DNA from: Nonomuraea thailandensis
Lineage (GTDB): Bacteria; Actinomycetota; Actinomycetes; Streptosporangiales; Streptosporangiaceae
DNA: 64,000 nucleotides
Direction of reading: 5' to 3'
NCBI RefSeq assembly: GCF_024172165.1
Contig: NZ_JAMZEB010000002.1
Coordinates: 5,353,501-5,417,500 of the forward strand
Position numbers and translations under genes: made by a program. The notes under the pieces were generated by a model. The model was not told the origin of the DNA. It ran no database searches and saw nothing but the letters and a program-made list of their open reading frames with translations. Of this stretch, positions 1 to 10,202 are shown piece by piece (the first letter of the stretch is position 1; every line of letters starts with the position of its first letter).

Positions 1-2
1 TG

Positions 3-62
3 CTGGACGGGATCGACCTGGTCAGCCGGGGCGCGGCCATCAAGGTCACCATAGAACCCTAG
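3..62 (+). CDS. 3' end of an unidentified gene (partial)
   Basis: Only the last 19 codons lie in the window, ending in LVSRGAAIKVTIEP and a TAG. The stop is 12 bases before the ATG of HPr and merges with HPr's ribosome binding site, so the gene is probably the upstream member of the same operon. A PTS or dihydroxyacetone-kinase component is a natural guess from position. The visible residues do not let me assign a family. Confidence 0.5.
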   Translation: MDGIDLVSRGAAIKVTIEP

Positions 63-74
63 GAGGAGGTTGTG

Positions 75-356
75 ATGGCGCAGCGAACGGTGGCCGTGGC
101 CTCTGCCAGCGGCCTGCACGCCCGGCCCGCGAAGCTGTTCGTGCAGGCGGCGGTCAAGTCGGGGGTGCCGGTGACGATCCGGGCCGGGGAGAAGGCGGTG
201 CCGGCCAAGAGCATGCTGGGGGTGCTGTCGCTCGGCGTCGTGCAGGGCACGGAGGTCACGCTGGAGGCCGAGGGGCCGGGGGCGGAGGAGGCGCTGGACG
301 CGCTGGCCGCGCTGCTGGCCCGCGACCTGGACGCGGACGAGGCCCCCGATGCCTGA
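75..356 (+). CDS. ptsH: Phosphocarrier protein HPr
   Basis: HPr carries phosphate from enzyme I to sugar-specific EIIA domains, or to DhaM in dihydroxyacetone-kinase systems, in the cytosol. The 93-residue product has the GLHARPA motif around His16, the phosphorylated residue, and the KSMLGVLSLG helix holding the regulatory serine. The length is typical. I place the start at ATG 75, five bases after GGAGGAGG, rather than the GTG just before it. The 3' end overlaps the start of ptsI by eight bases, so the two are translationally coupled. A serine in the regulatory position does not prove that an HPr kinase exists here. Confidence 0.93.
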   Translation: MAQRTVAVASASGLHARPAKLFVQAAVKSGVPVTIRAGEKAVPAKSMLGVLSLGVVQGTEVTLEAEGPGAEEALDALAALLARDLDADEAPDA

Positions 357-2172
357 CAGCCTCACCCCGCACCCGGGCCCCGCGACTCCGGGCGATCACG
401 CCGCGACAGGCGCCTCCCCGGCCTCGGGCAGCGGCGCTCATGCCGGGGGCGGCGGCCCGTGGGAGGGTGCCGGGGGGAGGCTCGGCGGGCTGGGGGTCAG
501 CCAGGGGCGGGCGGCGGGGCCGGTGATCCGGCTGGGCGATCCGCCGGAGCTGCCCGCGCCCAGGGCCGTCACCGACCCCGGCGCGGAGGCGGCCACCGCG
601 GCCAAGGCGCTGGAGGCGGTCGCCGCCGAGCTGAACCGGCGCGCCCTGGCCGCCGGCGGTGAGGCGGCCGAGATCCTGGAGGCGCTGGCCATGATCGCCG
701 AGGACCCGATGCTGCTGGAGGAGGCCGAGCGGCTCACCGCCGAAGGCGCCGACGCGGCCCACGCCCTGGACGCCGCCTTCGCCGGGCACCGCGAGGCCCT
801 GGCGCAGCTCGGCGGCTACCTGGCCGAGCGGGCCGCCGACCTCGACGACCTCAGGCACCGCGCGGTGGCCGCCGCGCTCGGCCTGCCGATGCCCGGCCTG
901 CCCTCCCCCGGGCACCCGTACGTGCTGGTCGCCACGGACCTCTCCCCCGCCGACACCGCGGGCCTGGGCCCCGACGTGGTGGCGCTGGTCACCGAGCACG
1001 GCGGGCCGACGAGCCACACCGCGATCCTGGCCAGGGCCAGGGGCCTGCCCGCCGTCGTGGCCTGCCAGGGCGTCACCGGCCTCGCCGACGGCACGGTGAT
1101 CGGCGTGGACGGCGGCACGGGCGAGATCGCGATCGGCCTGTCCGAGCGGGAGACGGCCGACGTCGGCCGGGCCGAGATCGCCCGCAGGGCCCGCCTCCGG
1201 ACGAGCCGGGGCCCGGGCAGGACCGCCGACGGGCATGCGGTCAAGCTGCTGCTCAACATCGGCTCGGCCGCCGACCTGGCCCCGCACGGCGCAGGCGCGG
1301 GCACCGCGGAGACGGGCACCGCGGAGACGGGTGCTGAAGGGGTGGGTGCTGAAGGGGTGGGTGCTGAAGGGGTGGGTGCTGAAGGGGTGGGTGCTGAAGG
1401 GGTGGGTGCTGAAGGGGTGGGGCTGTTCAGGACGGAGTTCCTGTTCCTGGATCGCAGGCAGCCGCCGTCGTTCGAGGAGCAGGTGGCCGCGTACGCGGAG
1501 GTGTTCGGCCGGGTGGAGCACGTGATCGTGCGCACGCTCGACGCCGGCACCGACAAGCCGCTGCCCTTCCTCGGCCTGCCGCGGGAGCAGAACCCGGCGC
1601 TGGGCGTGCGCGGCCTGCGCGTGGACCGGCTGCTGCCGGAGGTCCTGGACACCCAGCTCGACGCGATCGCCGCGGCGGCGCGCCAGGCGGGCGCCGAGCC
1701 GTGGGTGATGGCGCCCATGGTGACCACGGTCGGGGAGGCGAGCGACTTCGCCCGCCGGGCCCGTGCCAGGGGCATCGCGCGGGTGGGCGTGATGGTCGAG
1801 GTGCCGGCGGCGGCGCTGCGCGCGGGCCGGCTGCTGCAGGAGGTCGACTTCCTCAGCATCGGCACCAACGACCTGGCCCAGTACACCTTCGCCGCCGACC
1901 GCCAGCACTCCGCCCTGGCCGACCTCCTGGACCCGCGCCAGCCGGCACTGCTGGAGCTGATCGCCCTGTGCGCGGAGGCGGGCAGGCAGGCGGGCAAGCC
2001 GGTCGGGGTGTGCGGCGAGGCGGCAGGCGACCCGCTGCTCGCGCCCCTGCTGGTGGGTCTGGGCGTGACGAGCCTGTCCATGGCCCCCGTCTGCGTCCCG
2101 GAGGTGCGGGAGGCGCTCGCCGCCCTCACCCTGGACGAATGCCGCGAACAGGCCCGCGCCGCACTCGCCTGA
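349..2172 (+). CDS. ptsI: PEP-protein phosphotransferase (PTS enzyme I)
   Basis: Enzyme I autophosphorylates with PEP and passes the phosphate to HPr. The 607-residue product has the active-site motif GGPTSHTAIL with His223, the PEP-site strand LFRTEFLFLDR, the FLSIGTNDLAQYTFAADR signature near residue 501 and Cys555 in VCGEAAGDP. It is longer than the usual 550-575 residues for two visible reasons. One is a Gly/Pro/Ala-rich N-terminal extension of about 45 residues. The other is a 40-residue run of tandem pentapeptides (GTAET x2, GAEGV x6, residues 318-357) placed immediately before LFRTEF. All catalytic motifs are intact, so I expect an active enzyme. It is the last gene of the HPr operon and faces the convergent Clp gene. 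Confidence 0.93.
   Translation: MPDSLTPHPGPATPGDHAATGASPASGSGAHAGGGGPWEGAGGRLGGLGVSQGRAAGPVIRLGDPPELPAPRAVTDPGAEAATAAKALEAVAAELNRRALAAGGEAAEILEALAMIAEDPMLLEEAERLTAEGADAAHALDAAFAGHREALAQLGGYLAERAADLDDLRHRAVAAALGLPMPGLPSPGHPYVLVATDLSPADTAGLGPDVVALVTEHGGPTSHTAILARARGLPAVVACQGVTGLADGTVIGVDGGTGEIAIGLSERETADVGRAEIARRARLRTSRGPGRTADGHAVKLLLNIGSAADLAPHGAGAGTAETGTAETGAEGVGAEGVGAEGVGAEGVGAEGVGAEGVGLFRTEFLFLDRRQPPSFEEQVAAYAEVFGRVEHVIVRTLDAGTDKPLPFLGLPREQNPALGVRGLRVDRLLPEVLDTQLDAIAAAARQAGAEPWVMAPMVTTVGEASDFARRARARGIARVGVMVEVPAAALRAGRLLQEVDFLSIGTNDLAQYTFAADRQHSALADLLDPRQPALLELIALCAEAGRQAGKPVGVCGEAAGDPLLAPLLVGLGVTSLSMAPVCVPEVREALAALTLDECREQARAALA
1300..1419 (+). repeat. In-frame 15-bp tandem repeats inside ptsI
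   Basis: Two identical units of GGCACCGCGGAGACG (1300-1329) are followed by six identical units of GGTGCTGAAGGGGTG (1330-1419). They encode GTAET x2 and GAEGV x6. Ordinary enzyme I has one copy of a G-A-E/D-G-V/I-G stretch before LFRTEF, so the array looks like expansion of that native segment by replication slippage. The identity of the copies implies recent expansion or homogenisation. Confidence 0.95.
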
Positions 2173-2208
2173 CCCCCGCGCCACGCCCGCCCTGCGACCG
2201 GCCCGCCA

Positions 2209-2301
2209 CGCGGGCGGGCCGTCAGGCGGGCGGGCCGTCAGGCGGGCGGGCCGTCAGGCGGGCGGGCCGTCAGGCGGGCGGGCCGTCAGGCGGGCGGGCC
2301 G

Positions 2302-2310
<9 letters not shown>
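2209..2310. repeat. 16-bp tandem array between convergent ptsI and clp
   Basis: Five identical copies of GTCAGGCGGGCGGGCC run from 2221 to 2300, with a partial unit before them. A sixth partial unit contains the stop codon of the Clp gene, whose TCA is at 2302-2304. On the minus strand each unit repeats the bases around that stop, so the array seems to be a duplication of the end of the gene. There are no spacers, so it is not a CRISPR array. A terminator role is possible but the units are not clean hairpins. Confidence 0.9.
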
Positions 2311-4812
<2,502 letters not shown>

Positions 4813-4838
4813 CACAGGTCCCCCTCGTGCTCAGGGGA

Positions 4839-4865
4839 CATCTAGCCGGACCTGCCGCATGTCAA
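4839..4865 (-). promoter_or_regulatory. Possible promoter of the Clp ATPase gene
   Basis: On the minus strand a TTGACA (4865-4860) and a TAGATG (4844-4839) lie 26 bases upstream of the start codon. The spacer is 15 bases, shorter than ideal. I see no HAIR inverted repeat (HspR) or CIRCE element. Confidence 0.35.
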
Positions 4866-4900
4866 TGCCAGCAATCGGCAAAGCCTTCAGGCCGCGGGCG

Positions 4901-5545
4901 TCACTCGTCCGACGCGACGAGGTCGATGATCGGCGTGTCGCCGGAGACGAGCTCCAGCGTCCGCCCGGCCGTGGCCGGGTTCTCCAGCAGCGCCACGATG
5001 ACGGCGGCCACGTCGTCGCGCGGCACCGCGCCCGGCGGCACCTCGGGGGCCAGCCGCACCAGCCCCGTGCCGGGCTCGTCGGTCAGGCGGCCCGGCCGCA
5101 GGACGGTCCAGGCGAGGTCGCGGGCGCGCAGGTCGTCCTCGGCCTCGGTCTTGGCCTTGATGTAGGCGGCCCACACCTCGTCGCGGCCGGGCGCGGGCGG
5201 CCTGCCCGCCCCCATCGAGGAGATCTGCACGAAGCGCCGCACGCCCGCGCGCTCTGCCGCCTCGGCGAGCAGCACGGACGCGCCGCGGTCGACGGTGTCC
5301 TTGCGCGGCGCGCCGCTGCCGGGGCCGGCGCCGGCCGCGAACACGACGGCGTCGGCACCTTCGACGATCCGCGTGACCTCCTCGACGCTCGCCCGCTCCA
5401 GGTCGCACACCACGGCCTCGGCCCCGGTCGCCTCGACGTCGGCGACGTGCGCCGGATTGCGTACGAGCCCCACCGCTCCCGAGCCGAGCCGGGCGGCCAG
5501 CCGCAGCGCGATCTTCCCGTGTCCCCCCGCGATGATGATCCGCAT
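4901..5545 (-). CDS. NAD(P)-binding atypical SDR (NmrA/SDR_a5-like)
   Basis: The 214-residue product begins MRIIIAGGHGKIALRLA, a Rossmann dinucleotide-binding loop of the atypical SDR type. It continues with LVRNPAH, a typical NADP-phosphate-contacting segment, and FVQISSMGAG in the position of the active-site strand. Proteins of this kind act as NAD(P)H-dependent reductases or redox sensors; the substrate cannot be read from sequence. I start at ATG 5545, directly before the first beta strand. The gene is divergent from the HAD gene, with only 23 bases between start codons, so any shared promoter elements must lie inside coding sequence. Confidence 0.8.
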   Translation of the reverse strand: MRIIIAGGHGKIALRLAARLGSGAVGLVRNPAHVADVEATGAEAVVCDLERASVEEVTRIVEGADAVVFAAGAGPGSGAPRKDTVDRGASVLLAEAAERAGVRRFVQISSMGAGRPPAPGRDEVWAAYIKAKTEAEDDLRARDLAWTVLRPGRLTDEPGTGLVRLAPEVPPGAVPRDDVAAVIVALLENPATAGRTLELVSGDTPIIDLVASDE

Positions 5546-5568
5546 GCCGCCCATGGTGTCATGGACGC

Positions 5569-6261
5569 ATGTACGACTTCCCGGAGGCACCCACACCCGC
5601 GTTCCTGTTCGACCTGGACGGCACCCTGATCGACAGCGTCTACCAGCACGTGGTGGCCTGGCGGCAGGCGCTGTCCGGGATGGGCATCGACCTGTCGGTG
5701 TGGCGGATCCACCGGCGCATCGGCATGAGCGGCGGCCTGTTCGTCAGCGCGCTGCTGCGCGAGACCGGCCTCAAGCTGACCCGGGAGCAGATCGACGAGC
5801 TGCAGACGCACCACGCCGACGCGTACGAGCAGCAGGTCCACTCGGTCAAGCCGCTGCCCGGCGCGAGCGAGCTGCTGGCCGAGCTGACCTCGCGCGGCGT
5901 GCCGTGGGCCATCTGCACCAGCGGGTACGCCCGCACCGCCCGCCTCGCGCTGGGCATGCTCGGCCTGCCGGAGGACACGCCGATGGTCACGCGCGACCTG
6001 GTGCGGCGGGCCAAGCCGGACCCCGACCTGTTCCTGGCCGGTGCGGCGCTGGCAGGGGTGGATCCGGCGCATGCCATGGTGGTGGGCGACAGCGTCTGGG
6101 ACCTGCTCGCCGCCCGCCGGGCCGGCGCGCTGGGCATCGGGCTGCTGTCGGGCGGTTACGGCAGGGACGAGCTGGAGCGCGCGGGCGCGTTCATGGTGTA
6201 CGCCGACCCGGCGGACATGCTGAACAGGCTCGACGAGCTCGGGGTCCGCGGAAGTGACTGA
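5569..6261 (+). CDS. HAD-superfamily phosphatase (beta-phosphoglucomutase-like)
   Basis: The 230-residue protein has all four HAD motifs: FLFDLDGTLID with nucleophile Asp15 and Asp17, a motif II serine in ICTSGY, the motif III lysine in RRAKPDPDLF and the acidic motif IV VVGDSVWD. A helical cap of about 65 residues follows motif I. This places it in the phosphoglycolate phosphatase / beta-phosphoglucomutase subgroup. Substrate is unknown. It ends 62 bases before 6-phosphogluconate dehydrogenase, so a sugar-phosphate substrate is plausible by context only. The start at ATG 5569 has no clear Shine-Dalgarno. Confidence 0.85.
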   Translation: MYDFPEAPTPAFLFDLDGTLIDSVYQHVVAWRQALSGMGIDLSVWRIHRRIGMSGGLFVSALLRETGLKLTREQIDELQTHHADAYEQQVHSVKPLPGASELLAELTSRGVPWAICTSGYARTARLALGMLGLPEDTPMVTRDLVRRAKPDPDLFLAGAALAGVDPAHAMVVGDSVWDLLAARRAGALGIGLLSGGYGRDELERAGAFMVYADPADMLNRLDELGVRGSD

Positions 6262-6264
6262 CGT

Positions 6265-6308
6265 GGGAATATCCCTGCGAACCCGCGAGCTGGATCATGC
6301 GTATTCCC
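6265..6308. promoter_or_regulatory. Inverted repeat upstream of gnd
   Basis: GGGAATA (6265-6271) and TATTCCC (6302-6308) form a perfect 7-base dyad separated by 30 bases, just before the Shine-Dalgarno of the 6-phosphogluconate dehydrogenase gene. It could be a split operator or a leader hairpin. Confidence 0.3.
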
Positions 6309-6323
6309 CGAAGAGGAGCTGAG

Positions 6324-7748
6324 ATGGACTTGGCAGACATCGGCGTCACCGGTCTGGCGACCATGGGGCGCAACCTGGCCAGGAACCTGGCCAGGCACGG
6401 GTACGCGGTGGCCGTGCACAACCGGTCGCACAGCCGTACCGAGGCGTTGGTGAAGGAGTTCGGCGGGGAGGGCACGTTCATCCCGTCGGAGGACCTCGCC
6501 GCCTTCGTGGCCTCGCTGAAGCGGCCACGGCGCGCGATCATCATGGTGAAGGCGGGCGCGGGCACCGATGCGGTGATCGACCAGCTCGCCGACCTGATGG
6601 AGCCGGGCGACATGATCGTCGACGGCGGAAACGCGCACTTCGAGGACACGCGGCGGCGCGAGGCGGCGCTGCGCGAGCGCGGCCTGCACTTCGTCGGCAC
6701 CGGCATCTCCGGCGGCGAGGAGGGCGCGCTGAACGGCCCGAGCATCATGCCGGGCGGCTCTAAGGAGTCGTGGGAGGCGCTGGGCCCCATCCTTCAGGAC
6801 ATCTCGGCCAAGGTGGACGGGGTGCCGTGTTCGGTGCACGTGGGCCCCGACGGCGCCGGGCACTTCGTGAAGATGGTGCACAACGGCATCGAGTATTCGG
6901 ACATGCAGCTCATCGCCGAGTCCTACGACCTGCTGCGGCAGGCGCTGGGCGCGACGCCGGCGGAGCTGGCCGAGGTGTTCAGGGAGTGGAACCGGGGTGA
7001 GCTCGACTCGTACCTGATCGAGATCACCGCCGAGGTGCTCGACCAGGTCGACTCCGAGACGGGCAAGGCGTTCGTGGACGTCGTGGTGGACCAGGCCGAG
7101 CAGAAGGGCACGGGCCGGTGGACCGTGCAGAGCGCGCTCGACCTGGGCGTGCCGGTGACGGGCATCGCGGAGGCCACGTTCGCGCGGGCGCTGTCGGGCC
7201 ACCCGGAGCAGCGGGCCGCGGCGCGGTCGCTGGCCGGGCCGGCGCTGTCGGGGGTCGGCGGGCGCGAGCTGATCGAGGACGTGCGGCAGGCCCTGTACGC
7301 CTCCAAGATCGTGGCCTACGCCCAGGGCTTCGACCAGATGGCGGCGGCCTCGAAGGAGTACGGCTGGGATCTCGACCTGGGCGCCATGGCCACGATCTGG
7401 CGGGGCGGGTGCATCATCCGGGCGAAGTTCCTGGACCGGATCCGGTCGGCGTACGACGCGAACCCGAACCTGCCGACGCTGCTGGCCGACCCGACGTTCG
7501 CGGGCGCGCTGGAGGCGGCGCAGGAGTCGTGGCGGCGCGTGGTCACCACGGCGGTGCAGATCGGCGTGCCGACGCCCGGCTTCTCCTCGGCCCTGGCCTA
7601 CTATGACGGGCTGCGCCGCGACCGCCTTCCGGCGGCGCTGGTGCAGGGACTGCGCGACTTCTTCGGCGCGCACACCTACCGCCGGGTGGACAAGGAGGGC
7701 ACCTTCCACACCGACTGGTCAGGCGACCGCGCGGAGCGGCCGGCGTAG
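6324..7748 (+). CDS. gnd: 6-phosphogluconate dehydrogenase, decarboxylating
   Basis: Converts 6-phosphogluconate to ribulose 5-phosphate and CO2, making NADPH in the oxidative pentose phosphate pathway. The 474-residue length fits the long (GndA-type) class. Visible motifs are the dinucleotide loop GLATMGRNLARNLA, the GTGISGGEEGALNGPSIMPGG segment, the catalytic lysine region HFVKMVHNGIEY and WRGGCIIRAKFL in the C-terminal domain. The start at ATG 6324 follows GAGGAG at good distance. The NRSHSRTE sequence after the second beta strand favours NADP over NAD. The gene stands alone after the HAD phosphatase. Confidence 0.95.
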   Translation: MDLADIGVTGLATMGRNLARNLARHGYAVAVHNRSHSRTEALVKEFGGEGTFIPSEDLAAFVASLKRPRRAIIMVKAGAGTDAVIDQLADLMEPGDMIVDGGNAHFEDTRRREAALRERGLHFVGTGISGGEEGALNGPSIMPGGSKESWEALGPILQDISAKVDGVPCSVHVGPDGAGHFVKMVHNGIEYSDMQLIAESYDLLRQALGATPAELAEVFREWNRGELDSYLIEITAEVLDQVDSETGKAFVDVVVDQAEQKGTGRWTVQSALDLGVPVTGIAEATFARALSGHPEQRAAARSLAGPALSGVGGRELIEDVRQALYASKIVAYAQGFDQMAAASKEYGWDLDLGAMATIWRGGCIIRAKFLDRIRSAYDANPNLPTLLADPTFAGALEAAQESWRRVVTTAVQIGVPTPGFSSALAYYDGLRRDRLPAALVQGLRDFFGAHTYRRVDKEGTFHTDWSGDRAERPA

Positions 7749-7751
7749 CCC

Positions 7752-8531
7752 TCATCCCTCCGTCCGGCGCCCGCCGCCTATCACCGGGTTGGCGAGCGCC
7801 GTCACCACGCAGAAGCCGATCGGCCCGGCGGTGTCGTGCATGGTCACCTGGCCTGTGGCGACGCCGCCGGCGCTGACGTGCCCGGTGGACTCGACGCCGA
7901 CCAGGTCGCCCTCGGGGAGCCTGGCCAGCGTCAGCGTGTAGTCGGCGTTGATGAAGCGCAGCCCGTCGCGCTGGGCGTTGGCGAGGGGGCTGGCGAAGTC
8001 GGCGGCCAGCGCGGCCCGTACGAACGGGGTCAGCGGCTCGTCGTCGACCAGCAGGTGCCGCTCGCGCATCCAGGCCCGCCCCGGCTCGCCGAAGGGCGTC
8101 ACCCACCACAGGTCGAACGGCGGCCGCCAGCCGTCGCCCTGCGCCGGGGGCGCGGCGGGCGGCGGCTCGTCCCAGGAGGGGGTGACCAGCGCCCGCTCGC
8201 CGCCGGGCTGCTCGCTCTCGCGCAGCAGCACGGCGCCGGCCCGCGCGATCACGCCCTGCTCGGTGGAGATCACGGCGTCGGCCACGCGGATCCTGCGCCC
8301 GTCCCTGACCAGGGTGGTCTCGACGGTGACGGGCAACATCGGGCTGTTGCGGAACAGGTCGACGGTCAGCCGGGCGAAGCGCAGGCCGGGCTCGGCGTAG
8401 CGCTCCTCCAGCGCGCGGGCGGCCAGCCCGCCGAGCAGGCGGCCGTGGAGCATGTCGGGGGACCAGGGGCCGCGGGCGTGGGGCGCGGGGACGAGCTCGT
8501 CCCGCTTGCGCGTGAAGAACGCTGACGTCAC
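7752..8531 (-). CDS. Acyl-CoA thioesterase family protein (double hotdog)
   Basis: The 259-residue protein matches the layout of TesB-like double-hotdog thioesterases, which hydrolyse acyl-CoA. It has an N-terminal half with DMLHGRLLGGLAARALEE and LTVDLFRNSPMLPVTVETTLVRDGRRIRV, and a C-terminal half with a second hotdog-like segment (RFINADYTLTLARLPEGDLVGVESTGHVS). It ends four bases after the convergent gnd stop. There is no Shine-Dalgarno; a TAGAAT box eight bases before the GTG suggests a leaderless transcript. The acyl substrate is unknown. Confidence 0.75.
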   Translation of the reverse strand: MTSAFFTRKRDELVPAPHARGPWSPDMLHGRLLGGLAARALEERYAEPGLRFARLTVDLFRNSPMLPVTVETTLVRDGRRIRVADAVISTEQGVIARAGAVLLRESEQPGGERALVTPSWDEPPPAAPPAQGDGWRPPFDLWWVTPFGEPGRAWMRERHLLVDDEPLTPFVRAALAADFASPLANAQRDGLRFINADYTLTLARLPEGDLVGVESTGHVSAGGVATGQVTMHDTAGPIGFCVVTALANPVIGGGRRTEG

Positions 8532-8539
8532 AGAACGAT

Positions 8540-8545
8540 ATTCTA
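8540..8545 (-). promoter_or_regulatory. Putative -10 box of the thioesterase gene
   Basis: TAGAAT on the minus strand ends eight bases before the GTG start, with no Shine-Dalgarno between them, as expected for a leaderless mRNA. Confidence 0.45.
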
Positions 8546-8665
8546 GACAGAGATCAGGCGGCTGCCGAGCGCGGGGGCGGGAGCCGCCCTCAAGGCGCCC
8601 GGCCTGCTCGCGCGGGACGTGCGGGCGCTGGTCGTCCGGGCTGGCCTGAGGCCCGGCGGGTCCGT

Positions 8666-9103
8666 ATGCTCCGGTGGATGCGCGATCTAGGTGAGGACCC
8701 CCGGCCGGTCCGGGGTGCGGTACGCGAGATCCACTCCCTGCGGGAGGCCGTCACCCTGGCCTACTCCCCCGACCTCGACGGCCTGGCCGACCCCGGCGAG
8801 ATCGTCTGGGCGTGGGTGCCGTACGAGGAGGACCCGGCCCGGGGCAAGGACCGGCCGCTGCTGGTCGTGGGGCGCACGGGCCGCAGGCTGCTGGGCATGA
8901 TGCTCTCCAGCAAGGGCGACGACGGGCCCGACTGGCTGGAGGTGGGGGCGTGGGGGCGTGACGGCCGGGTGTCGTACCTGCGGCTGGACCGGGTGTTCGT
9001 GCTGGACGAGGACGACATCAGGCGCGAGGGCGCGGTGCTCGACGGCAAGCGGTTCGCCCGGGTCGCGGCCCGGCTCATGAAGACCCACGGATGGGGGGCC
9101 TGA
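8666..9103 (+). CDS. PemK/MazF-like domain protein
   Basis: The 145-residue product contains the core of the PemK/MazF fold: GEIVWAWVPYEEDPARGKDRPLLVVGR, then LLGMMLSSK and a C-terminal RLDRVFVLDEDDI strand. In toxin-antitoxin systems this fold is a sequence-specific mRNA endonuclease. No small antitoxin gene lies upstream, and the acidic insert (EEDP) in the RPLLVV loop resembles the solitary actinobacterial members whose role is unknown. It starts a compact string of co-directional genes. The start could also be ATG 8678. Confidence 0.7.
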   Translation: MLRWMRDLGEDPRPVRGAVREIHSLREAVTLAYSPDLDGLADPGEIVWAWVPYEEDPARGKDRPLLVVGRTGRRLLGMMLSSKGDDGPDWLEVGAWGRDGRVSYLRLDRVFVLDEDDIRREGAVLDGKRFARVAARLMKTHGWGA

Positions 9104-9106
9104 CCG

Positions 9107-9223
9107 GTGAGGTTCACGCCTGCCGCGCGGTCGTTCGCAGCGGGACTGCTGGTGAGCAACAGCGCCCCGCGCCTGGCCACGGCCGTCACCGGCCGCCGGC
9201 ACCTGACGCCGTGGGAGTCTTGA
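9107..9223 (+). CDS. Possible 38-residue ORF bridging the PemK-like and glyoxalase genes
   Basis: A GTG three bases after the PemK-like stop opens a 38-codon frame (VRFTPAARSFAAGLL...HLTPWES). Its TGA overlaps a TTG that is in frame with the glyoxalase-like gene. It has no recognisable domain. It may be a coupling leader, or the remnant of a gene. Coding is uncertain. Confidence 0.25.
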   Translation: MRFTPAARSFAAGLLVSNSAPRLATAVTGRRHLTPWES

Positions 9224-9645
9224 GCGCCGGCCGGCGGGCGTCCCCGCTGATCAGGAAGATCGACTCGGTCGCCGTCCCGGTGCCCGACCTCGACGCCGGG
9301 CTCCGGTTCTACCGGGACGGGCTGGGGCACGAGCTGCTGTGGCGCAACGACGAGCTGGGGCAGGCCGGGCTGGCGCTGCCCGAGAGCGACGCGGAGCTCG
9401 TCCTGTCCACCGGCCCTGACCTGGCGCCGGCCTGGCTGGTCGCCTCGGCCGACGAGGCCGCCGCCGCGGTGGTCGCGGCGGGCGGGCGGACGCTGGCCGG
9501 GCCCGCCGACATCCCGGTCGGCAGGGTCGCGGTGGTGACCGATCCGTTCGGCAACGCCCTGGTGCTGCTCGACCTGTCCAGGGGGCGGTACACGACCGAC
9601 GGGACCGGGTCGGTCACGGGCGTCACCGATCCCGGCGAGGTGTGA
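9211..9645 (+). CDS. VOC (glyoxalase/bleomycin-resistance fold) protein
   Basis: The roughly 144-residue product has a betaalphabetabetabeta module typical of VOC proteins: IDSVAVPVPDLDAGLRFYRDGLGHEL at the start and VGRVAVVTDPFGNALVLLDLS at the end, the latter matching the common D-P-F/D-G-N signature. VOC proteins are metal-dependent lyases, dioxygenases or drug-binding proteins; the specific role is unknown. The start is uncertain: GTG 9211 is the first in-frame start, while TTG 9220 would overlap the stop of the small upstream ORF. The SMI1 gene follows three bases later. Confidence 0.75.
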   Translation: MGVLSAGRRASPLIRKIDSVAVPVPDLDAGLRFYRDGLGHELLWRNDELGQAGLALPESDAELVLSTGPDLAPAWLVASADEAAAAVVAAGGRTLAGPADIPVGRVAVVTDPFGNALVLLDLSRGRYTTDGTGSVTGVTDPGEV

Positions 9646-9647
9646 TC

Positions 9648-10202
9648 ATGGTGTCCGTGAACACCGACCACGCCGGCCCCGACGACCTCGCCGCCCTGCG
9701 GGCCGCCTTCCCCGACGGCGAGCCGCTGGGGTGGGACGCCGTGCGCGCCTTCGAGGCCGAGCACGGGATCGTCCTGCCCGAGCCGTACCGCACGTTCGTG
9801 GCCGAGATCTGCGACGGCTCCTGCACCGGCCCGCCCGACTTCGGCCTGGAGCCGCTGGCCGAGCTGCCCGACGACTGGGGCGACGGCCGGCCCGAGCGGG
9901 TGCCGGCACAGCCGTTCCCGCTGACGGAGCCGTGGGTCTGGGAGGACGACCCGCGCCCCGAGGAGGAGATCGAGGCGCTGCTCGGGCCGGTCTACGACCA
10001 CGGCTCGATCGTGCTGGGCACCGACGGGTGCGGCATGTACTGGCACCTGGTCGTCACCGGCCCCCACCGCGGTCACATCTGGAACATCTCCGGCGAGGGC
10101 GCCGCCCCGTTCGGCGCCGAGTTCGGCCACACCACGGCCGAGGCGGGCTTCGCCGGCTGGGTACGGCACTGGGCCGGCGGCAAGCCGTGGTACGACAAGT
10201 GA
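9648..10202 (+). CDS. SMI1/KNR4 (SUKH) family protein
   Basis: The 184-residue protein shows the SUKH signature: an N-terminal helix LGWDAVRAFEAEHGIVLPEPYRTFVAEICDG and a C-terminal strand region with HGSIVLGTDGCGMYWHLVVTG and HIWNISGEG. SUKH proteins are common as immunity proteins to bacterial toxins and as free-standing regulators. No polymorphic toxin is visible here. ATG 9648 has GAGG seven bases upstream. The stop overlaps the GTG start of the kinase gene, indicating coupling. Confidence 0.8.
   Translation: MVSVNTDHAGPDDLAALRAAFPDGEPLGWDAVRAFEAEHGIVLPEPYRTFVAEICDGSCTGPPDFGLEPLAELPDDWGDGRPERVPAQPFPLTEPWVWEDDPRPEEEIEALLGPVYDHGSIVLGTDGCGMYWHLVVTGPHRGHIWNISGEGAAPFGAEFGHTTAEAGFAGWVRHWAGGKPWYDK

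Noticed and set aside
256..2184. Long open frame antisense to ptsI
   Set aside because: Arises from high GC third positions; low-complexity Arg/Gly/Ala composition and no domain, while the plus strand encodes a conserved enzyme.
4816..4900. HspR (HAIR) or CIRCE element upstream of the Clp gene
   Set aside because: Looked for CTTGAGT-N7-ACTCAAG and the CIRCE inverted repeat; neither is present.
8532..8665. Remnant gene between the thioesterase and PemK-like genes
   Set aside because: About 130 bases with no stable frame or recognisable residues; too short to call a pseudogene.
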